From Deferribacteres bacterium (lineage in GTDB: Bacteria; Zhuqueibacterota; Zhuqueibacteria; Zhuqueibacterales; Geothermadaptataceae), in the NCBI GenBank assembly GCA_020633655.1, contig JACKDF010000009.1, positions 62,001-126,000 on the forward strand: a stretch of DNA of 64,000 nucleotides, written 5' to 3'. The translations under genes and the position numbers were made by a program. Under the pieces are notes generated by a model, which worked only from the letters and a program-made list of their open reading frames with translations, was not told the origin of the DNA and made no database searches. Below are positions 52,025 to 60,605 of the stretch, in pieces (position 1 is the stretch's first letter; each line of letters opens with the position of its first letter).

Positions 52025-53503
52025 TTATGCTTTCTCCATAGGCAGTTTCAGAGAAATTGTCGTCCCTTTTTTTTCTTCACTATCAACAAAAACAATGCCG
52101 TGATGTGCTTCGACGATGTTTTTCACAATCGCCAGACCAAGTCCAGTCCCTCTGTTTCGTGTTGAGAAAAAAGGTTGAAAGAGTTTATCAAGATTGTCTT
52201 TGCTAATGCCGCAACCGGTGTCGCTGATCTGCAGCAGGATAAAATTGTTCTCTTCGATGTTGTGCACATTTATGGCTAAAGTTCCGGATTGGGGCATGGA
52301 TTGTATGGCATTCAGAATGACATTAAGCAATGCCTGTTTCAATTGATTCGCGTCGGCATTCAGCGTGACATCCTTTTTCCCCAGATTTACACGGACTTCG
52401 ATATCTTTTTCCTTGAGGTCTTTACTGGCTAAAAATAAGGATTCCTGGACAAGATCGCTGAGCAGAACTTTGGTCAGAACAAGTTCTGGTTGGCGGGCAA
52501 ATTTTAAAAAGCTGGTGACAATTGCATTGAGTGACTGTATTTCCTTGTGAATTTTAACTATGTTGCTTGCTACTTCTGCAGGTGGGTTAATTTGCCGTTG
52601 CAGCAAGCCCATGTAAAGTTCGATCGAGTTGAGGGGATTGCGAATCTCATGGGCAACTGCTGCGGACAACTCCCCCAAATATGCCAACCGTTCTTTTTCT
52701 TCAATGCGATTCTGCAATTTTTCGTGCTGCAAGCGAATAGCTTCCTGCATTGAATTGAAAACCATGCCGAGATAACCAATTTCATCCCGGGAAGATATTT
52801 CAACCGGGCGCGTTAATTCGCCCTGACTCATCCGTTCGGAAGCCGTTACCAGTTTTCGGATAGGATTGACAATGCTTTTTGCAAGAAAAAAACTGAGAAT
52901 TACTGCAATCACAAAGCTGATGGAATTGATGAAAAGAATGGAATTTTTGATTTTAACCAGCACCTGCAAAAATTCCGGACTCGCATCGACGCAGCAAATT
53001 GCGGTTATTGTGTTATCCTTTGTTTGTAAGGGCGCAAAAGCAGATTTATAGTAGATGTTATCGTTGCCCTGATAGAGTACTGTGTAGCGTGCATTGCCTT
53101 GCAAAGCTGCCTGTAATTCGAGTAAATGCGGTTGTAAATGCACGACGGAGCTCCCAATTTCACCGTCCTGTTTTGAGTCGACGAGCATCTTGAAATCGGG
53201 GTTGATAAGATAGCTGTGAGTGAGATTAAAATTTGCATCGAATTTTTGCAGCTGCACCTGGATTGAACCATAAAATTCACCGTTCTCATCACCGGGTTTC
53301 AAGTAGACGAGCAAATCCGGTTCGATGGATTCTGCAGCGAAATGTGCAATGCTGATGAGTTTCTTGCCGAGTTCTTCATCGAAATAGTGACGTGCAGCGA
53401 AATATAAAAACCATCCGACTGAATTAATGATTAAGGCGACCAGAAGGACGATGTAGAAGGTAATTTTGAATTGCAATCTGTTTTTCGAATGCCGATTGTT
53501 CAT
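52025..53503 (-). CDS. Sensor histidine kinase (NtrB/ZraS-like) partner of the NtrC regulator
   Basis: A 492-residue protein. The first helix (FYIVLLVALIINSVGWFLYF) is followed by an extracytoplasmic domain of about 160 residues, a second helix (SILFINSISFVIAVILSFFL), then HAMP (SIVNPIRKLVTASERMSQGE). HisKA has the histidine in AAVAHEIRNPLNSIELYMGL. The ATPase has LLNVILNAIQSMPQSGTLAI, DTGCGISKDNLDKLFQPFFS and GTGLGLAIVKNIVEAHHG. It is the first gene of the four-gene operon and probably phosphorylates the NtrC-type regulator encoded 2 bases downstream. Ligand unknown. Confidence 0.94.
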   Translation of the reverse strand: MNNRHSKNRLQFKITFYIVLLVALIINSVGWFLYFAARHYFDEELGKKLISIAHFAAESIEPDLLVYLKPGDENGEFYGSIQVQLQKFDANFNLTHSYLINPDFKMLVDSKQDGEIGSSVVHLQPHLLELQAALQGNARYTVLYQGNDNIYYKSAFAPLQTKDNTITAICCVDASPEFLQVLVKIKNSILFINSISFVIAVILSFFLAKSIVNPIRKLVTASERMSQGELTRPVEISSRDEIGYLGMVFNSMQEAIRLQHEKLQNRIEEKERLAYLGELSAAVAHEIRNPLNSIELYMGLLQRQINPPAEVASNIVKIHKEIQSLNAIVTSFLKFARQPELVLTKVLLSDLVQESLFLASKDLKEKDIEVRVNLGKKDVTLNADANQLKQALLNVILNAIQSMPQSGTLAINVHNIEENNFILLQISDTGCGISKDNLDKLFQPFFSTRNRGTGLGLAIVKNIVEAHHGIVFVDSEEKKGTTISLKLPMEKA

Positions 53504-53711
53504 AGTTTCAATTTAGGACAAATTCATTGTTGCGCAAGAATTAATAGTGGTAATAGTTGCGAAATTTCAGCATCTTTATAATGGTATCCCACCGCAAAAA
53601 AATGGCGATTTGATGGATCGGGAAAAGAGCAATGATTGCGCCAGCATTTTTCGTACGCTTCGGTTTTATCCTGTATTTGGATAATAAGCTTTTAATCTCG
53701 ATTATTCAGTG

Positions 53712-53834
53712 GTAACTATTCAGCCTGACTTGGAGAGAAATGGTCCCTGAGCTTGTCGAAGGGCCATTTCTCTCATGATGTAGTGCCGCTCCCGCTTCGA
53801 CAAGCTCAGCGTCCGCTAATGGCTGAGTAGTTAC
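53712..53834 (+). mobile_element. MITE family A, copy A3 (123 bp) with perfect 8-bp target duplication
   Basis: The ends are GTAACTATTCAG (53712-53723) and CTGAGTAGTTAC (53823-53834). ATTCAGTG stands immediately before it (53704-53711) and again immediately after it (53835-53842). The interior carries CCTGAGCTTGTCGAAGGGCC and GCTTCGACAAGCTCAGCG in the same order and orientation as copy A1. GTAA...TTAC ends with an 8-bp duplication are the pattern of IS66-family elements, so it may be mobilised by such a transposase. Confidence 0.9.
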
Positions 53835-53856
53835 ATTCAGTGACGCGTAGATTTAG

Positions 53857-53887
53857 CAATGGGCAGATGTTAGCCCTGCCCAATCTG
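53857..53887. repeat. GGGCAG...CTGCCC palindrome (copy D3)
   Basis: CAATGGGCAG and CCTGCCCAATCTG pair imperfectly around ATGTTAGC, matching the core of the palindromes at 724, 18231 and 63146. It lies just after MITE A3 and 74 bases before the purine permease start. Confidence 0.5.
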
Positions 53888-53960
53888 GGTGTTTATGAAT
53901 TAAACAGATTCGAGATTGGCATTTAAAACTTCCTCCATTCAAACCAAAGCGAGGTGTTCC

Positions 53961-55274
53961 ATGGGAAATTTCTTTTACCGCTATTTTGAGTTTGAACGCC
54001 ACGGCACATCGTTTCGAAAAGAAATCGTTGCCGGGGTAACGACCTTCCTGACTATGTCTTATATCATTATTGTCAATCCAAAAATTCTTGAAGCTGCAGG
54101 TATCCCGTTTGAGGCTTCCATGGTGGCCACTATACTCACGGCAGCGTTTGGTACATTCTTAATGGGATTTTATGCCAAACGCCCCTTCGCGATCGCGCCT
54201 TACATGGGCGAAAATGCGTTTGTTGCATACACCGTCGTTATTGTGCTGGGTTATACCTGGCAAATGGCGCTGGCCGCAATTTTTATAAGCGGCGTACTGT
54301 TTGTGCTTCTAACTGCGTTGAAACTGCGACGGTGGTTAGTAGAATCCGTACCAGAAGGATTGCGTTATAGCTTTTCTGTGGGAATTGGCCTGTTCATGAC
54401 CTTCATCGGACTGAACTCCACGGGTATCGTCACACTCGGTGTACCAGATGCACCGGTGAAAATCGGGGATGTTACCACTGCTCCAGTTTTAATTGCCATC
54501 TGTGGTTTTCTCATTATTGTCATCCTGATGATTCGCCGAATTCCCGGCGCAATTCTCATCGGTATTCTGACGACCACCGTGCTTGCATTCATCTTCGATG
54601 TTGCCGCTGTGCCTGAAAAATGGATGAGTGCGCCTCCAAGCCTTGAGGCAACCTTGTTTCAGCTCGACCTTACGAATGCCCTCAGTGTTGGCTTTGCAGC
54701 GGTTATTTTGACTATTTTTATCATGGTTTTTGTCGATACGATGGGCACACTTATCGGAGTATCATCGCGTGCCGGCTTTCTGGATGAACAGGGCAATTTA
54801 CCTGAAATTGAAAAACCAATGATGGCGGATGCTTTGGCGACAACCTTTGCCAGTCTCGTCGGGACGACTACTGCAGGGGCCTATATTGAATCCGCAGCTG
54901 GGGTGGAGGCCGGAGGGCGAAGCGGATTTACAGCTGTTGTTGTTGGCTTGCTTTTTCTCGTCGCGCTCTTTTTTGCCCCATTTCTAACCGTTGTGCCTCC
55001 GGAGGCATACGGACCGGCGCTCATCGTCGTTGGGTTCTTTATGTTGGAACCCATAAAAAAAATAAAACTCGATGACCCGACAGAGCTTTTTCCTGCCCTG
55101 GCCGTAATTATACTGATGAGTTTTACCTACAATATTGGTGTTGGCATTACCGCTGGTTTTGTTCTCTATCCGTTGTTCAAGCTTGCTGCCGGGAGACAGA
55201 GGGAAGTGAGTAGCGGTTTATGGGTATTGGGCTTATTATCGCTGCTCTTTTTTATTTTCTATCCATACTCGTAA
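53961..55274 (+). CDS. AzgA/PbuG-like NCS2 purine permease
   Basis: I prefer ATG 53961 (GAGG six bases upstream) to ATG 53916; this gives 437 residues starting MGNFFYRYFEFERHGTSFRK, the standard opening of the AzgA branch. EIVAGVTTFLTMSYIIIVNP, the substrate region MGENAFVAYTVVIVLGY and TFASLVGTTTAGAYIESAAG are characteristic. About thirteen membrane segments. It should import adenine, guanine or hypoxanthine with protons. It stands alone with no purine-riboswitch-like structure evident upstream. Confidence 0.93.
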   Translation: MGNFFYRYFEFERHGTSFRKEIVAGVTTFLTMSYIIIVNPKILEAAGIPFEASMVATILTAAFGTFLMGFYAKRPFAIAPYMGENAFVAYTVVIVLGYTWQMALAAIFISGVLFVLLTALKLRRWLVESVPEGLRYSFSVGIGLFMTFIGLNSTGIVTLGVPDAPVKIGDVTTAPVLIAICGFLIIVILMIRRIPGAILIGILTTTVLAFIFDVAAVPEKWMSAPPSLEATLFQLDLTNALSVGFAAVILTIFIMVFVDTMGTLIGVSSRAGFLDEQGNLPEIEKPMMADALATTFASLVGTTTAGAYIESAAGVEAGGRSGFTAVVVGLLFLVALFFAPFLTVVPPEAYGPALIVVGFFMLEPIKKIKLDDPTELFPALAVIILMSFTYNIGVGITAGFVLYPLFKLAAGRQREVSSGLWVLGLLSLLFFIFYPYS

Positions 55275-55743
55275 CAACGTCCCTCAATGGGGGATACCGA
55301 ATAAAAGCATTTCGGAATGACCAGACTGAGTGAAAAGAGAAGATTCATTTGGTCTCTGAGTTTGTCCAAGCGTGAGTCTGTCGGAGCTGGAATGTTCGCT
55401 GATCTGGAAAGAAAAATCCCTCCCGTGCGACGGGCCAGGCCAACGCTTTGATCAGCTCAGGTTCAGTCACTCCCTGATTCAGGCGAAGCAATTACGACAA
55501 TTGACGGGTTTCCCATCACTCCGGATTTCTAAGGCTTCAATCTCTTCGTACTTCATTTTTCAAGTTACTCCCCAAATTTACGCTACAGATATAAATTTCA
55601 GAAAAATATCTTTCGATTCGATAACCAAGTAAAAATTGATAATGCAACACAGAGTTTGGCATAAAAGATTTCGTCGCCCTCGGACTGTCCTCCCGGAGCG
55701 ATTTTTTTCAAACTCATGCTAATCTAAATCCTGGGATACACTC
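55275..55743. other. Gap with a possible 25-codon ORF and no clear gene
   Basis: An open frame at 55372-55632 (+) shows no family resemblance and I do not call it. On the minus strand 55479-55556 encodes a 25-residue peptide ending DGKPVNCRNCFA, with a CxxC pair and GGGGAG about 13 bases upstream of its ATG. ATACCGAATAAAAGCATTTCGGAATGA near 55296 loosely resembles sequence near 2025. The rest shows nothing I can support. Confidence 0.35.
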
Positions 55744-57702
55744 ATGAAAAGGTTTCAAGATCAAAAATTGGTTTATAAGTTTTTCTTCGCTATGATGCTG
55801 ATGCTTCTTCCGGTTGTTATTGCAAATTTTACTTATTTTTCCTCCCTTTTTAAAAAACAGCTCTATACAGAGAAAGAGCTTGCAACCAAACATGTCGTAG
55901 AATCGGTGATTGGCATCTGTAAAAATTTAAACCAGGAAGTTGAAAATGGCGTCCTGGAGTTGGAAACCGCACAACAGAAAGCACTTTCATTTTTAGAGAC
56001 AATCCGCTACGGCAGTGATGATTATGTTTGGGTTAATGATCTAAAACCAAACATGATTATGCATCCTTTTAAAACGAAGCTAAATGGCACATACATTGGT
56101 GATGTTGCAGACCCACATGGTAAAAAATTGTTTCGCGCGATGGTGGACGTTTGCCAGCAAAAAGGGAGCGGCTATGTCTCGTATATGTGGGCAAAACCCG
56201 GATTGAACGATCCGGTGCCAAAGGTATCTTTCGTTAAATTATTTGAACCCTGGGGTTGGATTATAGGAACAGGCATTTATGTGGATGACGTGGAAGCCCA
56301 GCTGGCTGATTTTCAAAAAAGCTCTTTATTTGTTATCTTTGTGATGTTCGTTTTTTCAACCACAATTAGTATTTTTGTGGCCAGAAAAATGACGACACCA
56401 ATTATGAAACTCAATGAAGCAGCGAACCGGGTAATAGCCGGGGAAAACGACTTTACCATCGATTTGGGAGGAAAAGATGAACTTGGACTCCTCGGTGACA
56501 AGTTTAATCAGATGATCCGTCGTATTCAACAATCCCTCAATGAAGCGAAACAAAGAGGCGAAGAAGCAAAACTGGCAGCAATGGATGCCCAAAACATACA
56601 AAAAGAAATTGAAGATAAGCAGCTGCGTTTAAATAAAGCCGTGGAAGTCCTGCTGAAAAACATGGAAAAATTTGCACATGGTGATTTGACGGCTAAAATT
56701 ACACACAAAGAGGAGGGCGAACTCGGTCGCTTGATGCTCGGTTTCAATGATGTTGTTGCAAAGATTACCGACCTGACATCGGCCGCACAGGAGACTGCAA
56801 GCCACGTGAATACTTCAAGCAAGGATATTATGGTGCGAACGGAGCAAATTGCAGGTGGTATTCATGAACAGGCATCGCAAATAGCAGAAGTCGCCAGTGC
56901 AGTGGAACAAATTGCTATGACGATAACGGAAAATACCAACAATGCCGTCTCTTCCGCAAAGGATGCAAATACTGTTGGTGAAAATGCACGGCAGGGGGGG
57001 CGGGTTATCGAAGACACCATTGAAAGCATGAACCGTATAGCCGACATCGTCCTGCAATCTGTAAAAACAGTTAAAACCCTAGGAAAAAGTAGTCATCAAA
57101 TTGGCGATATTATTGAAGTCATTAATGAAATCGCTGATCAGATAAATCTTTTGGCGCTGAATGCTGCCATCGAAGCAGCACGAGCTGGTGAGCATGGACG
57201 CGGGTTTGCAGTCGTCGCTGATGAAGTACGGAAATTGGCGGAGAAAACAGCGGAAGCCACCAAGGAGATCATCGAAACGGTGAAGCGTATTCAAGTCGAT
57301 ACAACAGAAACGGTAAACATTATCCAGAAAGGGAATGCTGAGGTGGAAAGTGGCAAAGAACTGGCAAGTAAAGCGGGTGATGCGCTGCAGAAAATAATTA
57401 CCAGCACAACCAGTGTTGCCTCTAATATTCAACAGGTTGCCGAAGCAGGTGAGGAGCAAACACGGGCTATTACGGAAATAACCAGAAATGTGGATGGGAT
57501 TCGTATGGTGACCGAAAGCAGCGCAAGCGATATTCAAAATATCGCAGATTTAAGTGACAGCATGCACCACATGACCAGTCGATTAAATCAGATTTTAGGA
57601 CAATTCAAATTGGGGAAAAATACACAGTATGCAGGAATGCACAATCACTATTCCGACGAAGAAATGGATGTGACCGTTGTGGACGATTTTGACATCGGTT
57701 AA
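55744..57702 (+). CDS. Methyl-accepting chemotaxis protein with single-Cache sensor
   Basis: A 652-residue protein. Helix 1 is at about 10-32. An sCache_2 domain follows (about 40-185: YGSDDYVWVNDLKPNMIMHP; GWIIGTGIYVDDVEAQLADF), as seen in receptors for small organic acids. Helix 2 is at about 195-212, followed by HAMP (MTTPIMKLNEAANRVIAGEN). The signalling hairpin tip reads NLLALNAAIEAARAGEHGRG. There is no pentapeptide NWETF-like tail; it ends DVTVVDDFDIG. It should relay ligand binding to CheA. No chemotaxis genes are adjacent. Confidence 0.94.
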   Translation: MKRFQDQKLVYKFFFAMMLMLLPVVIANFTYFSSLFKKQLYTEKELATKHVVESVIGICKNLNQEVENGVLELETAQQKALSFLETIRYGSDDYVWVNDLKPNMIMHPFKTKLNGTYIGDVADPHGKKLFRAMVDVCQQKGSGYVSYMWAKPGLNDPVPKVSFVKLFEPWGWIIGTGIYVDDVEAQLADFQKSSLFVIFVMFVFSTTISIFVARKMTTPIMKLNEAANRVIAGENDFTIDLGGKDELGLLGDKFNQMIRRIQQSLNEAKQRGEEAKLAAMDAQNIQKEIEDKQLRLNKAVEVLLKNMEKFAHGDLTAKITHKEEGELGRLMLGFNDVVAKITDLTSAAQETASHVNTSSKDIMVRTEQIAGGIHEQASQIAEVASAVEQIAMTITENTNNAVSSAKDANTVGENARQGGRVIEDTIESMNRIADIVLQSVKTVKTLGKSSHQIGDIIEVINEIADQINLLALNAAIEAARAGEHGRGFAVVADEVRKLAEKTAEATKEIIETVKRIQVDTTETVNIIQKGNAEVESGKELASKAGDALQKIITSTTSVASNIQQVAEAGEEQTRAITEITRNVDGIRMVTESSASDIQNIADLSDSMHHMTSRLNQILGQFKLGKNTQYAGMHNHYSDEEMDVTVVDDFDIG

Positions 57703-57718
57703 GGAAGGATCTTTCAAG

Positions 57719-57740
57719 ACGGGGTGTTTAGCCCCGTTTA
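57719..57740. terminator. Hairpin between convergent MCP and unknown gene
   Basis: ACGGGG (57719-57724) pairs with CCCCGT (57732-57737), followed by TTTA. The two convergent genes end within 40 bases of each other, so it can serve as a shared terminator. The T-run is short. Confidence 0.55.
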
Positions 57741-58481
57741 CTTGTTCTGGATTTTTGCAAACCGCCACTCGCAAAGTTGTTTAAGCCGGTTCAGGATGTT
57801 TGCCGTCGCTCTGTCGTGTAGTTTTTCCCATAAACTGTTAATAATACTCTTTTGCGACCATTTTTCACGACCATAGAAATTAAAACCCACAACCATAAAG
57901 AGTTGTGTGGGTTCCTTCTCTCCCTGCTCCACAATGGCAGAACGGGTGTAGATTGCAAAAATACCGATAGGGTAGCCGCCGCTGCAGCGGAAAAGCATGT
58001 AGCGTGCGTTATCCACCTCGGATTGTTCCGGCACCTGCGTTATTTTTAGTGCATTCAATTCGAATAATTTTATCCCCCAAAATTTTCTTTTCTGAAACCA
58101 CTGTTGAAGTGGATTTTTGATAAAACCCAGGAAGAAAATTTTAATCCCTCTCAGCCGTTCATCGATGCCGGCTATTGTGGCGATATGGTTCGGCCAGCAG
58201 TTCGCATCGCCATTCCATTGCAGCAACTCCTGAAAGACGTAGCTGACCGGTGCATTAACACCAATTTGATGAATGTTCAGAATGGCGTATTCGTCGACGT
58301 CGATCCCCAGACGTTGCATAATCCGGTGGCTGTAGTTTTGCCTGTCTGCCATCGATTTGAAGTTAATCAATGTATCGGTAGCAGGTTTTGTCAGCAAAAA
58401 ATTCTGTATATCCGAAAATATACTCGTGCTTTTCGTTGGCGGTTTATTGATAGCGACGCGCTTTTTTATATCGGTTTGCAA
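57738..58481 (-). CDS. Uncharacterised soluble protein
   Basis: A 247-residue protein with no membrane segment or signal peptide, starting at a TTG; an ATG at residue 44 (MADRQNYSHRIMQRLGIDVD) is a possible shorter start. It contains EYAILNIHQIGVNAPVSYVF, ELLQWNGDANCWPNHIATIA, GGYPIGIFAIYTRSAIVEQG and FMVVGFNFYGREKW. The spacing suggests an alpha/beta fold with a ligand-binding strand, but I recognise no family. It converges on the MCP gene and is 166 bases downstream of the DUF3078 gene on the same strand. Confidence 0.68.
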   Translation of the reverse strand: MQTDIKKRVAINKPPTKSTSIFSDIQNFLLTKPATDTLINFKSMADRQNYSHRIMQRLGIDVDEYAILNIHQIGVNAPVSYVFQELLQWNGDANCWPNHIATIAGIDERLRGIKIFFLGFIKNPLQQWFQKRKFWGIKLFELNALKITQVPEQSEVDNARYMLFRCSGGYPIGIFAIYTRSAIVEQGEKEPTQLFMVVGFNFYGREKWSQKSIINSLWEKLHDRATANILNRLKQLCEWRFAKIQNK

Positions 58482-58647
58482 TTTTATTTTAGCTTCGGCA
58501 AGAGAGTGAGACAGGGATAGGGAAAATTATAAAATTTCCAGTTAGAACAACCTGGTGATATGTCATGCATCCATACTGGCGAGTTCGATCGCCTGCTTTA
58601 TTACAGACCCGACCGAACACACCAGCATGGAGCAGGTTGGATATTAA

Positions 58648-59496
58648 TCAAAGAAACGTATATGTCAGACCGAAAGCAAAGGCTTGTTTGATTTGGCGTT
58701 TCGGAGAAATGTCCTTGTCGTAAAATAATTTAAAATTGAAATTCATATTGATGTATTTCGAAATTTTTGTCGTCAGCACGTTGTCCCAGTTGACATCTGT
58801 TTCATCAAAAGCTGCAAATGTAGTGAAAAGCTCCAGCTTGGAGGTGAGCAGGGTATTCTCCGCGACTTTCCAGTTTAAATCAGTGACCGATTCAGCACCG
58901 ATTTCATTTTTAGTGGTTTCGATTTTATCCGGAGTATCGGGATCATCAGCAAAAGGATATTCTTCACTAGCGAGTGTTTGTTTGACAGAAGCTCCTGCTC
59001 GGGTTTGAATAATGTCGTTAGGTTTCACACCAATCCCAACGCTTTCACGGAAGAAAGCCGGATCAAAAAAAGCCGAGATTTGTGTTTTGGAATCTCCGGA
59101 ATAGGCATAACCAGGGGCAAACTGCGTCTCGCCTGTCGCTGCGACGTAGGGATTTGCCAGGGAACCAAGTTTATAGGTATACACACTTTCCAACTTGATC
59201 TCATCGATCGATTTGCGTGCCTCCTGTTCGCCGGTTTTTGTCGTGCCGTAGGTTAATTTACCGGAGTTTGCCCAATTTGATTTTTCCAGGTCGTTGACGA
59301 ATTTAAAATTCAAATTCAATTGCCAGGCAAAGGAGTTTTCACCACCCTGAGCCCAGTTGTCAAATTTATTTTGGGTGAGATTTAATCCACCGACCATTTC
59401 TTTTTGCCAGCCATATTTTGGTGCTTCTGCAGCTTGTTCCTGCGCAAAAACAGCAGATGTCAATAAACAGAGTATAAATCCTATTTTCGTTTTCAT
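58648..59496 (-). CDS. DUF3078 outer-membrane protein
   Basis: I start at ATG 59496 (TTGAGG upstream), giving the signal peptide KIGFILCLLTSAVFA|QEQAA and 282 residues; this also removes an overlap with mscS. GGLNLTQNKFDNWAQGGENS is the DUF3078 signature seen in FCB-group bacteria, followed by antiparallel strands (FAWQLNLNFKFVNDLEKSNW) and a C-terminal AFAFGLTYTFL with a near-terminal phenylalanine. Function unknown; probably a beta-barrel in the outer membrane. It follows mscS on the same strand with a 16-base gap. Confidence 0.88.
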   Translation of the reverse strand: MKTKIGFILCLLTSAVFAQEQAAEAPKYGWQKEMVGGLNLTQNKFDNWAQGGENSFAWQLNLNFKFVNDLEKSNWANSGKLTYGTTKTGEQEARKSIDEIKLESVYTYKLGSLANPYVAATGETQFAPGYAYSGDSKTQISAFFDPAFFRESVGIGVKPNDIIQTRAGASVKQTLASEEYPFADDPDTPDKIETTKNEIGAESVTDLNWKVAENTLLTSKLELFTTFAAFDETDVNWDNVLTTKISKYINMNFNFKLFYDKDISPKRQIKQAFAFGLTYTFL

Positions 59497-59512
59497 TTTT
59501 TCCTCAAAAATA

Positions 59513-60328
59513 TTAGTGATTATAAACATGTACATCTCGTTGTGGGAAAGGAATTGAAATATTTTGTTTGTCGAATTCCAGCTTCACTTTTTCCGTCATA
59601 TCAAAATAAATCCCCCAATAATCAGCGGCTTTGCACCATGCACGGACGGTGAAATTCACGGAGCTGTCAGCGAGTTCGGCGACAACGACCATATGCGCTG
59701 GATCTTTCAGTACGCGCTCATCTTTTGCGAGCAGGTCATTTAAGATTCCTTTTGCTTTTGCGATGTCGTCATTGTAACCGATTCCGAAGGACATATCAAC
59801 GCGGCGTGTCGCTTCGGTGGAAAAATTGGTTATGCTGGCGTTGCTGAGAATTCCGTTGGGAACGATAATCGTTTTATTATCAGGAGTTTTTAAAATGGTG
59901 TTAAATACCTGTATGGCATGGACTGTCCCCATGTACCCGGCGGCATCGATAAAATCGCCAACTTTATAGGGTTTGAAGAGAAGAATAAGCACGCCTCCGG
60001 CAAAGTTGGCCAAACTGCCCTGAAGCGCCAAACCAACAGCCAGGCCTGCAGCACCAAGCACAGCGATAAATGAGGTCATTTCAATACCGATCATTCCCGC
60101 TACGCTGATGATTAACATTGCTTTAAGAGCAATTTCACCAAGGCTGGTTAAGAAACGGCGTAAGGATATATCCGTATTACTCCGCTCCATGGCTTTGTTT
60201 ATTGCTCTGATAACAAGTTTTATGATCCATAAACCAATGAACAGGGTAACTATTGCTAAAATCAGTTTAGGTCCATATTCCATTACCATTTCTACAGCTT
60301 TGTTTGTGTAGACTGATAAATCATTCAT
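59513..60328 (-). CDS. mscS: Small-conductance mechanosensitive channel MscS
   Basis: A 271-residue protein. Three helices include the pore helix FIAVLGAAGLAVGLALQGSL followed by ANFAGGVLILLFKPYKVGDF, the family signature. The cytoplasmic beta domain has NTILKTPDNKTIIVPNGILS and the C-terminal alpha/beta domain ends in IPFPQRDVHVYNH. It opens under membrane tension to release solutes. AGGAGG lies upstream of the ATG, and an 11-bp perfect stem precedes that. Confidence 0.94.
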   Translation of the reverse strand: MNDLSVYTNKAVEMVMEYGPKLILAIVTLFIGLWIIKLVIRAINKAMERSNTDISLRRFLTSLGEIALKAMLIISVAGMIGIEMTSFIAVLGAAGLAVGLALQGSLANFAGGVLILLFKPYKVGDFIDAAGYMGTVHAIQVFNTILKTPDNKTIIVPNGILSNASITNFSTEATRRVDMSFGIGYNDDIAKAKGILNDLLAKDERVLKDPAHMVVVAELADSSVNFTVRAWCKAADYWGIYFDMTEKVKLEFDKQNISIPFPQRDVHVYNH

Positions 60329-60353
60329 TTACGATTCCTCCTGTGTGCGTCCG

Positions 60354-60398
60354 TTTGCAGGAAATGAGCTCGAAGCACATCCCTACTTTTCCTGCAAA
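60354..60398. promoter_or_regulatory. Perfect 11-bp stem-loop in the mscS leader region
   Basis: TTTGCAGGAAA (60354-60364) pairs exactly with TTTCCTGCAAA (60388-60398) over a 23-base loop. The structure begins 26 bases upstream of the mscS start codon, outside the AGGAGG ribosome-binding site. Confidence 0.55.
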
Positions 60399-60605
60399 TT
60401 TGGTCTGGTGATGTTAGCGTACGTTTTGTGAATAATGATGAGGACATGCAGTTTGGGAAAATATTCACATAAGGATTGAAAAATCAGCAGATAACTTAAT
60501 ATTTGTTTGAAAAATGTCAACTTAATTCGCCAATCGTAATGATTGGGTAAATTTCAATAAAAATTTGAGATGTATCCCATCTATTTGTATCGAAAGTTGT
60601 TTTTT

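Noticed and set aside
55348..55482. Degenerate third type of TGAGCTTGTCGAAG element
   Set aside because: CTGAGTTTGTCCAAGCG and GCTTTGATCAGCTCAGG are reminiscent of the MITE interiors, but the ends cannot be aligned with either family.
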